A DNA stretch of 64,000 bases from Mucilaginibacter sp. L3T2-6 (GTDB lineage: Bacteria > Bacteroidota > Bacteroidia > Sphingobacteriales > Sphingobacteriaceae): contig NZ_JAUMKC010000013.1 of NCBI RefSeq assembly GCF_030519355.1, positions 62,001 to 126,000 of the forward strand. Reading direction: 5' to 3'. A program made the position numbers and the translations under genes. This document shows positions 36,245 through 43,855 of the stretch, in pieces (within the stretch, counting starts at the first letter, position 1; each line of letters starts with the position of its first letter). Under the pieces are notes generated by a model. That model had not been told where the DNA came from. It did no database searches and saw only the letters and a program-made list of their open reading frames with translations.

Positions 36245-36984
36245 TATACCCTCCTGAAATGTAGCCCGTAAATAATCGGTAAGCCCTTAAACCTTTCGTA
36301 AATGTGCATTGCGTTTTGCACATCATAGTAATGTTTTACTGTTTCATCTATAGTTTTTTCGAGTTTAGCTACCAGCTTGAAATTGAAATTTTGCAATATG
36401 GAAATGATAGTTGTAGTAGGATGGACAAAATTGCGGACGGCAATATGACTATTACCATGCTTAAAAGTCCGTTGGCCGCCGGAGGCCAATGCGCTGGGAT
36501 GAAAATCTGTAAGGATTATATCCCCGGCATCTTTCAATATTCTGCTCCACGCGGTTAATGCTTCCTGTAGATTTTCAATATGGGCAACGGTAAGTGTGGA
36601 TACGATTAGATCGTAAGTTTTAGCAGCAATGCCGGTAAAATGGTTATCAGCAATTAAATGAGTTTCCATTTCCGGAAATTTTTCGTTCAGCACACCCAGC
36701 ATCCCTGGGGAAACGTCGAAGCCGGTTAGTTTATCAACGTCCTGTGAAATTATTTTGGGCCAATGCCTGCCGGTGCCGCAGCCTACGTCAGCAATGTTCT
36801 TATTACTTAGATTGATTGCGGCTAAAAGCTCTGTGAAAACCAGCTCATCCAAGTCGAGCATCAGGTTTCCGGGTTGTGTATCATATTCAGGCGCCCAAAC
36901 ATCATAAGCTTCCACTATGCCCCGTTCTTTTATTTTAGGCGGGCGGATATTTTTATCGAGATAATTTTTAATAGCCGTTATCAA
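36244..36984 (-). CDS. Class I SAM-dependent methyltransferase
   Basis: This cytoplasmic methyltransferase of the UbiE/Methyltransf_11 type (246 residues) has motif I IADVGCGTGRHW at about 65-76, an acidic motif II loop (LTGFDVSPGM), and VSTLTVAHIENL. The preceding AYDVWAPEYD is also characteristic. It is the first gene of the minus-strand triplet and diverges from the radical SAM operon across a 272-nt structured intergenic region. The substrate is unknown. Confidence 0.9.
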   Translation of the reverse strand: MITAIKNYLDKNIRPPKIKERGIVEAYDVWAPEYDTQPGNLMLDLDELVFTELLAAINLSNKNIADVGCGTGRHWPKIISQDVDKLTGFDVSPGMLGVLNEKFPEMETHLIADNHFTGIAAKTYDLIVSTLTVAHIENLQEALTAWSRILKDAGDIILTDFHPSALASGGQRTFKHGNSHIAVRNFVHPTTTIISILQNFNFKLVAKLEKTIDETVKHYYDVQNAMHIYERFKGLPIIYGLHFRRV

Positions 36985-37037
36985 AATAATCGTGATTTAA
37001 GGATTATCGTAAAGTACTTGTTATACAAACTATACGC

Positions 37038-37099
37038 CGGGGCATTATCTATGGTTGCCCCGCAATTTTTTAATAAGACAGGCAACCTATGTTTTTTTT
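37038..37099 (+). promoter_or_regulatory. Two overlapping, mutually exclusive terminator-like hairpins
   Basis: Hairpin A is CGGGGCA (37038-37044) with TGCCCCG (37056-37062), followed by CAATTTTTT. Hairpin B is GGTTGCC (37053-37059) with GGCAACC (37081-37087), followed by TATG and eight T residues (37092-37099). Both use TGCC at 37056-37059, so only one can form at a time. On the plus strand no gene lies upstream to terminate, so this may be an attenuator or riboswitch-like leader of the operon at 37257. A promoter further left would be required and is not obvious. Confidence 0.4.
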
Positions 37100-37166
37100 G
37101 GGGCGTAACTACTAATGTTGAGTAATTGTTTAATTGGGGTTAATTGGGTTTTTGTGTGAATTGATG

Positions 37167-37218
37167 TCTCCGTAATTAAGGGAAACCGGCGGAGTAATAT
37201 CCGCCGGTATTACGGAGA
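37167..37218. promoter_or_regulatory. Long hairpin with 8-nt bulge upstream of radical SAM operon
   Basis: The outer stem is TCTCCGTAAT (37167-37176) with ATTACGGAGA (37209-37218), 10 bp and perfect. The inner stem is ACCGGCGGA (37185-37193) with TCCGCCGGT (37200-37208), 9 bp and perfect, closing a GTAATA loop. TAAGGGAA (37177-37184) is bulged on the 5' side only. It could be a structured RNA or an activator site next to the sigma-54-like promoter that begins 14 nt later. Confidence 0.6.
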
Positions 37219-37231
37219 ATTAAACTCAATC

Positions 37232-37249
37232 TTGGACAGGCTATTGCAA
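37232..37249 (+). promoter_or_regulatory. Sigma-54-like promoter before the radical SAM operon
   Basis: TTGGACAGGCTATTGCAA has GG (37234-37235) and GC (37246-37247) exactly 10 nt apart and shares 15 of 18 bases with the export-operon promoter at 21248. The expected start of transcription is near 37259, at the ATG itself. Either the mRNA is nearly leaderless or the match is fortuitous. Confidence 0.5.
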
Positions 37250-37256
37250 GTATAAA

Positions 37257-38759
37257 ATGAATAAGATCTTACTGTTTAACCCTAAAAGCGCTATCGCTAA
37301 GCATCGCATCCCCAATTCTATCCTAAATATTGCGGCCTCTGTAGAAGGAAAGTACGAATGGGTTATTGTGGATGGGAACTGCGAAACTGACCCGCTAAGT
37401 AAAATAGAATGCTACCTGCAGACAGGCGAATTTAAATATCTTGGCTTTACCGTTATGCCCGGACCCCAGTTGCGGCAGTCGATACCTTTTGTTAAAGCGA
37501 TAAAGGAAAAATTCCCCCTTACCATCATGATATGGGGAGGTTATTTTCCGTCAAGCCATCCAAAAGTTATTCTCGACTCAGGCTACGTCGATTTTATTAT
37601 CAACGGTCCCGGCGATCATGCTTTTCCACAACTGATAGACGCACTTGAACAAAACAGGCCATACGAGTTTATCAAAAACCTTATTTATAAAACTGGAACT
37701 GAAATAGTTAAAACTGCGAAAGAAGACCTGATGGATCAGGATGCATTACCTGTTTTACCTTATGATAAACTTAACAGATTTTATTCTATAAAAGACAGGT
37801 ACCTGGGGAGAACCTACCTCGGCAAAAAAACACTGGCCTATCATTCAAGTATCGGTTGCCCGTTCACTTGCTCTTTTTGTGCAGTGGTGCCAATTTATGA
37901 GGCAAGATGGAAAGCTAAATCTGCTCAGGCAGTTTATAACGACATTAAATATATTAAAAGCAAGTGGGGCGCCGACGCTATTGAATTTCATGATAATAAC
38001 TTTTTTGTCTCGGAGAAGAGAGCCGTTGAGTTCGCACGCTTAATAATGCCCGAAAAAATGTCATGGTGGGGAATGGCCAGAATTGATACTATGGATAAGT
38101 TCAGCGATGAATCGCTGCGAATAATCAGAGAGGCAGGCTGTAAGATAATTTTCTTTGGCGCAGAGAGCGGTAATAACCTGATATTGGAGCAATTAGATAA
38201 AGGCGGTACACAAACCGGCGATCAGATTATCAGATTTGCAGAAAGATTAAAGAAGTTCGACATTATCCCCGAATATTCATTTGTGTTAGGTACACCGGCC
38301 CCAACGCCACGGCAGGTACAGGCACAGATTGATTTTGAAATAGATTTTATAAAAAAGATAAAGCAGGTTAACCCACGTACCGAGATAGTATTATATACTT
38401 ACAGCCCTGTACCTACCGAAGGCTCGTCGTTATTTAAAGAGGTAACCGCACAAGGGTTTAAATATCCCCAAACGCTGGAGGATTGGGTAAGCCCGGCCTG
38501 GGAGAATTTTGACCTCAGGAAAAATCCGTTAACGCCCTGGCTAACCCCAGAAATGATAGATAAAATCCGGGACTTTGAAACGGTATTGAATGGGGTTTAT
38601 CCCACGGTAACGGACATCCGTTTAAGCAAATTAAAGCGGAAGGCTATAAAGTTAATGGCTGGTTTTCGTTACAGAACCAATCTCTATAAATATCCATACG
38701 AAATAAAGCTACTGCAAAGGGTCTGGAATTACCGCCAACCCGAGATACAGGGATTTTAA
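37257..38759 (+). CDS. B12-binding-type radical SAM protein
   Basis: This protein (500 residues) is a BchE/HpnR-like radical SAM enzyme. Residues 1-150 form a Rossmann-like cobalamin-binding-type domain (KILLFNPK; IMIWGGYFPSSHPK). No DxHxxG cobalamin motif is visible, which is common in this class. The 4Fe-4S cluster motif CxxxCxxC is CPFTCSFC, with Cys201, Cys205 and Cys208. The radical SAM barrel continues with IEFHDNNFF and FFGAESGN. Members perform methylations, ring closures or oxidations on lipids and natural products. It is the first of five tightly spaced genes (rSAM, MT, rSAM, rSAM, MT). Confidence 0.9.
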   Translation: MNKILLFNPKSAIAKHRIPNSILNIAASVEGKYEWVIVDGNCETDPLSKIECYLQTGEFKYLGFTVMPGPQLRQSIPFVKAIKEKFPLTIMIWGGYFPSSHPKVILDSGYVDFIINGPGDHAFPQLIDALEQNRPYEFIKNLIYKTGTEIVKTAKEDLMDQDALPVLPYDKLNRFYSIKDRYLGRTYLGKKTLAYHSSIGCPFTCSFCAVVPIYEARWKAKSAQAVYNDIKYIKSKWGADAIEFHDNNFFVSEKRAVEFARLIMPEKMSWWGMARIDTMDKFSDESLRIIREAGCKIIFFGAESGNNLILEQLDKGGTQTGDQIIRFAERLKKFDIIPEYSFVLGTPAPTPRQVQAQIDFEIDFIKKIKQVNPRTEIVLYTYSPVPTEGSSLFKEVTAQGFKYPQTLEDWVSPAWENFDLRKNPLTPWLTPEMIDKIRDFETVLNGVYPTVTDIRLSKLKRKAIKLMAGFRYRTNLYKYPYEIKLLQRVWNYRQPEIQGF

Positions 38760-38769
38760 CAAGTTTGTC

Positions 38770-39513
38770 GTGATTTTGGCTGATCTTAACACCGGAATAC
38801 AAAAGCGCTCCCATGAAAATGAAGGCTTTGCTGACATGTATATCGATATGCGGTACAAGGAAAAGCGCCTATTGTCTGACTGTAAGGTAATGTTCCTTCC
38901 GGAAATTGAAGAAGATCACATACATTACAAAGAGTGGCAAATAAGAAAACAATCTGCGCAACGGCTGATGGACTATCTTAAAGAGATAAACAAGCCGCTG
39001 AATATCCTTGAAATAGGCTGCGGCAATGGCTGGCTATCGGCAAAGCTTTGTTTCCTTAACGGTGCTAAAGTTACGGGTATAGATATTAATGAGCCGGAAA
39101 TACAACAAGCCCAAAGGGTTTTCAAGAGCGATAACCTCGAGTTTATATGCACAGCCTTCGATGCGTCGGTGTACCAGCAACAAAAGTTCGACATTATATT
39201 ATTTGCAGCATCCATTCAATACTTTAAGTCATTAAAAGAAATTATAATAAGTGCTCTTTGTTGCCTCAAACATAATGGTGAAATACACATAACCGATACC
39301 AATTTTTATACGCCGGTAGCAGCTATGAAGGCAGCCATACGCAGTGAGGCATATTTTGCGTCGATAGGATTTCCTGAAATGGGCGGATATTATTTTCATC
39401 ACAGTTTTAAACAACTAAGGGAGTTTAATTACAAGGTACTGTATAACCCACACCGCATCATTAATAAAATCACCAAGAAGAACCCGTTTTACTGGATTGT
39501 TATAAAGCATTAA
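38770..39513 (+). CDS. Class I SAM-dependent methyltransferase
   Basis: This methyltransferase (up to 247 residues) has motif I ILEIGCGNGWLSAKL at about 79-93 and motif II VTGIDINEPEIQQA. It lies 10 nt after the radical SAM gene and 3 nt before the next. The longest frame starts at GTG 38770. ATG 38836 (MYIDMRY) is an alternative, and neither is decisive. The C-terminal half (RSEAYFASIGFPEMGGYYFHH, quoted in part) does not point to a known substrate class. Confidence 0.87.
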   Translation: MILADLNTGIQKRSHENEGFADMYIDMRYKEKRLLSDCKVMFLPEIEEDHIHYKEWQIRKQSAQRLMDYLKEINKPLNILEIGCGNGWLSAKLCFLNGAKVTGIDINEPEIQQAQRVFKSDNLEFICTAFDASVYQQQKFDIILFAASIQYFKSLKEIIISALCCLKHNGEIHITDTNFYTPVAAMKAAIRSEAYFASIGFPEMGGYYFHHSFKQLREFNYKVLYNPHRIINKITKKNPFYWIVIKH

Positions 39514-39516
39514 ATT

Positions 39517-40563
39517 ATGATCGGGCAGTCCTTGATATATACTTTTAACAGGTATCGCACCTTGCAAACAAATGTGATATCCGCATTGCCTGTCGTGATA
39601 TTAATGCCGCACAGCGCCTGCAACTGCCGGTGCGTAATGTGTGATATATGGAAGGATAACAAAAATCTGAAACAGCTCACCGAGCAGGATATAGCAGGGT
39701 TATTAAACTCACTTAAAAAATTCGGCACGCGGGAGGCGTTGATGTCTGGCGGAGAGGCGCTGCTTAACCCCGGCTTTTTCAGCCTTTGTAAAATATTGAA
39801 ACAAAACGGGATTAAAATTACCCTGTTAAGCACCGGCCTCACGATAAAAAAAAACGCTCAACAAATACTGGAATTTGTAGATACTCTGATCGTATCATTA
39901 GATGGGGATGAGGCTTTACACGATGCCATTAGAAATATTCCAAATGCATTTGCAAAGGTAAAGGAAGGGGTGGAGTATATTAAATCCATTAAGCCTGATT
40001 ACCGGATAACTGCACGCACAGTGATCCACCGGCTGAATTTTCGCAACTGGGAATCTATTATCAACGAGGCGAGGGCAATGGGGATCGACCAGTTAAGTTT
40101 TTTGCCGGCAGATGTAAGCAGCCATGCCTTTAACCGGCAGATGGCCTGGGAACAACCCCGGCAACATGAAATTTTATTGTCTGAACAAGAGCTGCCGGAA
40201 TTGCAGGATGTGATTGACCAGGTGCTGGGCAGAAAGGGAGATTTTGCTACCCGTTATATAGCCGAATCGCCGGCGAAGATTCAGGATGTTTATTATTACT
40301 ACGCGGCGTTTTATGGTTTGAATCCATTTCCATTTAAAAAATGTAATGCACCGTGGGTGTCGACGGTGATCGAGGCTGACGGCAGCGTGCGGCCTTGTTT
40401 TTTTATGGATACGATAGGCAATATCAGGGAATCTTCGCTGGATGCTATACTGAACGGCGATAGCGCTATCAATTTCAGGAAAACGCTGGATATGAGCAAA
40501 AATGAGTCGTGCATCAGATGTGTATGTTCATTAAATCTGCCGCCAATGGCAAAACCGGCATGA
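39517..40563 (+). CDS. Radical SAM/SPASM domain protein
   Basis: This radical SAM enzyme (348 residues) has the cluster motif CNCRCVMC with Cys35, Cys39 and Cys42. It is followed by MSGGEALLNPGF, the GGE motif of SAM binding. A C-terminal SPASM-like region carries several cysteines: CNAPW, RPCFFMD and ESCIRCVC. SPASM enzymes often act on peptides or on sugars and carrier-bound substrates (aminoglycoside or heptose dehydrogenation). No precursor peptide gene is evident nearby, so a small-molecule or sugar substrate is more likely (inference). Confidence 0.9.
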   Translation: MIGQSLIYTFNRYRTLQTNVISALPVVILMPHSACNCRCVMCDIWKDNKNLKQLTEQDIAGLLNSLKKFGTREALMSGGEALLNPGFFSLCKILKQNGIKITLLSTGLTIKKNAQQILEFVDTLIVSLDGDEALHDAIRNIPNAFAKVKEGVEYIKSIKPDYRITARTVIHRLNFRNWESIINEARAMGIDQLSFLPADVSSHAFNRQMAWEQPRQHEILLSEQELPELQDVIDQVLGRKGDFATRYIAESPAKIQDVYYYYAAFYGLNPFPFKKCNAPWVSTVIEADGSVRPCFFMDTIGNIRESSLDAILNGDSAINFRKTLDMSKNESCIRCVCSLNLPPMAKPA

Positions 40564-40572
40564 TTAATAAAT

Positions 40573-42033
40573 ATGAAGAGTATTCTGTTTTCACATTCCT
40601 ACTTTTTACGTTTCGACCCGAAACAATGGGCCCTGGGGCAGCCATATCCGCCATTGGGTACCATCTATGCTGCTGCGCTGCTGCGCGAAAGCGGGTATAA
40701 AGTATCGCTTTTCGATACCATGTTCGTGGCCAATCCACAGGAAGTAAAAACGGCCCTGGATCAATTGAAGCCTGATTATTTTGTAGTGTATGACGATGGC
40801 TTTAACTACCTAACCAAAATGTGTCTCACCAATATGCGCGAGGCTGCATTTGAGATGTTTAAAATAGCGAAGGCCAGGGGCTGCACTGTTATCGTTTCCA
40901 GTTCCGACTCAACCGACCACTACGCGGAATACCTTGCACGGGGCGCCGATTTTGTAATCATCGGTGAGGCGGAACAAACGTTATTACAGCTCGTCAATCA
41001 TATTGAAGCCGGACCTAATGCTTTCAATACTATATCCGGGCTGGCTTATTGTACAGACGGTGTCATCACCAAAACACCCGGTCGGCCGGTTCTTAAAGAC
41101 CTTGACAGCCTGCCTTTGCCTGCCTGGGATCTGGTGGATATTGAAACTTACCGGCAAACCTGGTTAAAACACACCGGCTATTTTTCGCTCAATATCGGTA
41201 CAACCCGGGGGTGTCCATTCAAGTGTAACTGGTGTGCCAAGCCGATATACGGGAACCGGTATAATTCGCGTAGTCCCGGTAATGTTGTAGCTGAAATTAA
41301 AATGCTAAGCGAACACTACCAAATGGACCATATTTGGTTTTGCGATGATATATTCGGCTTAAAGCCCGGCTGGGTAAAAGAGTTCGCTGAACTGCTGAAT
41401 CTTGAAAATGTAAAAATCAGGTTTAAGATACAGTCGCGCGCCGATTTGTTGTGTGATGAAGAAACTGTGAAAGCGCTGGCATCTGCAGGCTGCGAGAACA
41501 TTTGGATAGGGGCGGAGAGCGGTTCCCAGGCTATACTCGACGCAATGGATAAAGGTATCTCAGTCAATCAAATCCGCGATGCCACACGGATGATGAAGAA
41601 AAATGCTATCAAGCCCTCGTTCTTTATCCAATTCGGTTATCCTGGCGAGCAAAAGGAGGATATCAGGCTCACAATAAACATGATAAATGAGTTATTGCCA
41701 TACGAAATAGGTATCTCCGTATCATACCCGTTACCCGGAACTGTTTTTTATGAAAGGGTGAAAGCCGACCTCAAAAAGAAAACCAACTGGACGGACTCTG
41801 ACGAGATGGCTTTGATGTTCAGCAATACTTTTCCGCCATCCTATTACAAGCAGTTACATAAATACGTCCACCAGAATTATCATAAACATTTGGCCAGGAA
41901 TAGCCTTGCCAAGCTGATAAACAACCCTTTTGGGGCTAATTTAAAAAGCATCAAAAGGGGTTTGTCGGTTGTCTACCATGCGCCTGCGACTTTAATTGAA
42001 GGCATTAAGTTGCGTAAATTGGAGAAAGTATGA
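40573..42033 (+). CDS. B12-binding-type radical SAM protein
   Basis: This second BchE-like enzyme (486 residues) has an N-terminal Rossmann-type domain (ILFSHSYFLRF; YPPLGTIYAAALLRESGYKV; ADFVIIGEAEQTL). The cluster motif is CPFKCNWC, with Cys214, Cys218 and Cys221. The barrel has IWFCDDIFGL, IWIGAESGSQ and SYPLPGTVFYERV, typical of the family. No DxHxxG motif is seen. It lies 9 nt after the SPASM protein and overlaps the next methyltransferase start (ATGATG). Confidence 0.9.
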   Translation: MKSILFSHSYFLRFDPKQWALGQPYPPLGTIYAAALLRESGYKVSLFDTMFVANPQEVKTALDQLKPDYFVVYDDGFNYLTKMCLTNMREAAFEMFKIAKARGCTVIVSSSDSTDHYAEYLARGADFVIIGEAEQTLLQLVNHIEAGPNAFNTISGLAYCTDGVITKTPGRPVLKDLDSLPLPAWDLVDIETYRQTWLKHTGYFSLNIGTTRGCPFKCNWCAKPIYGNRYNSRSPGNVVAEIKMLSEHYQMDHIWFCDDIFGLKPGWVKEFAELLNLENVKIRFKIQSRADLLCDEETVKALASAGCENIWIGAESGSQAILDAMDKGISVNQIRDATRMMKKNAIKPSFFIQFGYPGEQKEDIRLTINMINELLPYEIGISVSYPLPGTVFYERVKADLKKKTNWTDSDEMALMFSNTFPPSYYKQLHKYVHQNYHKHLARNSLAKLINNPFGANLKSIKRGLSVVYHAPATLIEGIKLRKLEKV

Positions 42034-42857
42034 TGAAAGTTGGGCACGCCAATATCAACGAGCAGCAAGCAGAGTTAGCGTTCAGCACTCAATCCGTTAT
42101 ATTCGATAAGCTATACGCCGCCAACACCACCATCAATTATAAGCGGGGCCGGGTACGAAGTCACGTTTTAAAACTATTGAAACCTGGTAGCTTGATTTTA
42201 GAATTGAACAGCGGAACCGGCGAGGATGCTTTGTTTTTTGCAGCAAAAGGACACCACGTGCATGCTACCGATATATCAACTGGCATGCAGGAGCAACTAA
42301 AGCAAAAAGTTGTTGAGTATGCAATGACTGACTTGGTAAGCACAGAAATAAACTCATACACACAACTCGGTCAACTCAAAAACCGAGGGCCATATGACCA
42401 TATATTTTCCAATTTTGCCGGCCTTAACTGTACCGATGAACTGGAAAAAGTTTTAGCCTCATTTGATGAGCTTTTAAAACCCGGAGGTACCGTTACTCTG
42501 GTCATCCTCCCGAAATTTTGCCTTTGGGAAATATTGATGCTCTTAAAAGGCAAATTCCGCACGGCTTTCCGAAGATTGTTTGCAGGCAAAGGCTCAAAGG
42601 CGCATATCGAGGGCGTTTATTTTAAATGCTGGTATTATAATCCGTCATTTATTGAAAGATATCTTAAAGATAATTTTGACGTATTGGGTTTGGAAGGTTT
42701 ATGTACCATTGTTCCACCGTCATACATTGAGGGATTTGCCGAAAAATATCCATGCTTATATAACTTTCTCAAAAAGCAGGAGGATAAATTGAAAACTTCC
42801 TGGCCCTGGAAATTTATTGGGGATTATTATATTATATCGCTTAAAAAGAGAAATTGA
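42030..42857 (+). CDS. Class I SAM-dependent methyltransferase
   Basis: This methyltransferase (275 residues) has motif I ILELNSGTGEDALFFAAKG at about 55-73, where Asn-Ser replaces the usual Gly-Cys. Motif II is VHATDISTGM. The C-terminal part (CTIVPPSYIEGFAEKYP) is similar to that of methyltransferases found with other radical SAM genes. The start overlaps the preceding stop by 4 nt. It is the last gene of the plus-strand operon and ends 24 nt from a convergent gene. Confidence 0.88.
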   Translation: MMKVGHANINEQQAELAFSTQSVIFDKLYAANTTINYKRGRVRSHVLKLLKPGSLILELNSGTGEDALFFAAKGHHVHATDISTGMQEQLKQKVVEYAMTDLVSTEINSYTQLGQLKNRGPYDHIFSNFAGLNCTDELEKVLASFDELLKPGGTVTLVILPKFCLWEILMLLKGKFRTAFRRLFAGKGSKAHIEGVYFKCWYYNPSFIERYLKDNFDVLGLEGLCTIVPPSYIEGFAEKYPCLYNFLKKQEDKLKTSWPWKFIGDYYIISLKKRN

Positions 42858-42881
42858 TGTCTGCCAATATCAAAGGATAAT

Positions 42882-43838
42882 TCAGTGAGCCATATTTTCC
42901 ATATAGTCTTTTAAAATCCGGTCCATTCTGTATTGATATCGAACTAATAACTTGTTCTGGAAATTCTTTGGGTCTGGCTTGGCAAAATGTTTGCCAGTTA
43001 TCATGCCCATCACTATACCGCGGCTGTTGAGCTTTTCCTGTTGAGTCTTTTTTAACCAACGGACGCTCGTAATTTTCATCAGCAGGTTATCGAGTTTATT
43101 GCCAGCGTGATTATTGAATGTCAATTCCAGAAGGCTTTTGAAAATATATGTTCGCACGGGCTGCGCACGGGAAACCCGCATGGTCTTGTTAGGAAGATAT
43201 TCTCTTATCCAGGCGTTGGCGGCAAAAAAACGCTCAAATACAACATCGCCCTGCAACGGAATTAATGTAGCGATTTCAATTGCCGTGTAAGTGTTCTTTT
43301 CAACTATCTCGAGTTGCTGCTCGTCGATATAATAATTCATACAAAACAGGTGCTCTTTGTTAAACAGAAAAGTTAGCTTTTTGAAGCAATGCATAATAGT
43401 CCGGGCTATCCATAGTTTATTCTTTGCAGTAATGATAAACAGATCGATGTCTGAACCGTCGTCTGCATAATTTTTTGATAGCGAGCCGGATACTGCGACA
43501 CCGCGTACGTAAGGAAACCGGATAAGAAGATTGCCAACCTTCTCCGCAATCTTAATTAATCCGGCAGCTTTTTTATTGCCCTCGTTACGCCGAACCACCA
43601 GGTAGTGGTCGTTTTTGAGTGTGTAGAATTTGTCGAACTGGAAGATAACGCCGGCGTTAAGCAGGTTGCGGAGGCCATCCTCAAATACATCAAAGCTATG
43701 TTTCTTTTTTAAGAACAGATAAATTTCGGCCCTCGATAATGGATAATCAAACAAGTCGAAGTAAGACAGGGTTTCTAATATTTGCTCCTTTACTGCTGAC
43801 AAGCTATTGCTGATTATAGTGTATGAGTTCTGTTGCAT
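42882..43838 (-). CDS. Nucleotidyltransferase-fold protein of glycan operon
   Basis: This protein (318 residues) has an N-terminal winged-helix-like segment (about 18-75). A pol-beta-type nucleotidyltransferase core follows: GSLSKNYADDGSDIDLFII, with Gly118-Ser119 and the Asp130/Asp132 metal ligands. The C-terminal ~150 residues are helical and basic. It is the last gene of the six-gene minus-strand polysaccharide operon, 17 nt after the ligase-like gene. Its position suggests transfer of a nucleotide-linked group, but no function is established for this architecture that I can name. Confidence 0.82.
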   Translation of the reverse strand: MQQNSYTIISNSLSAVKEQILETLSYFDLFDYPLSRAEIYLFLKKKHSFDVFEDGLRNLLNAGVIFQFDKFYTLKNDHYLVVRRNEGNKKAAGLIKIAEKVGNLLIRFPYVRGVAVSGSLSKNYADDGSDIDLFIITAKNKLWIARTIMHCFKKLTFLFNKEHLFCMNYYIDEQQLEIVEKNTYTAIEIATLIPLQGDVVFERFFAANAWIREYLPNKTMRVSRAQPVRTYIFKSLLELTFNNHAGNKLDNLLMKITSVRWLKKTQQEKLNSRGIVMGMITGKHFAKPDPKNFQNKLLVRYQYRMDRILKDYMENMAH

Positions 43839-43855
43839 TTACCGTTTAAGTTGAA

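Noticed and set aside
39517..40563. SPASM protein as a peptide (RiPP) maturase
   Set aside because: No short precursor peptide gene or peptidase is visible nearby. A sugar or small-molecule substrate fits the context better.
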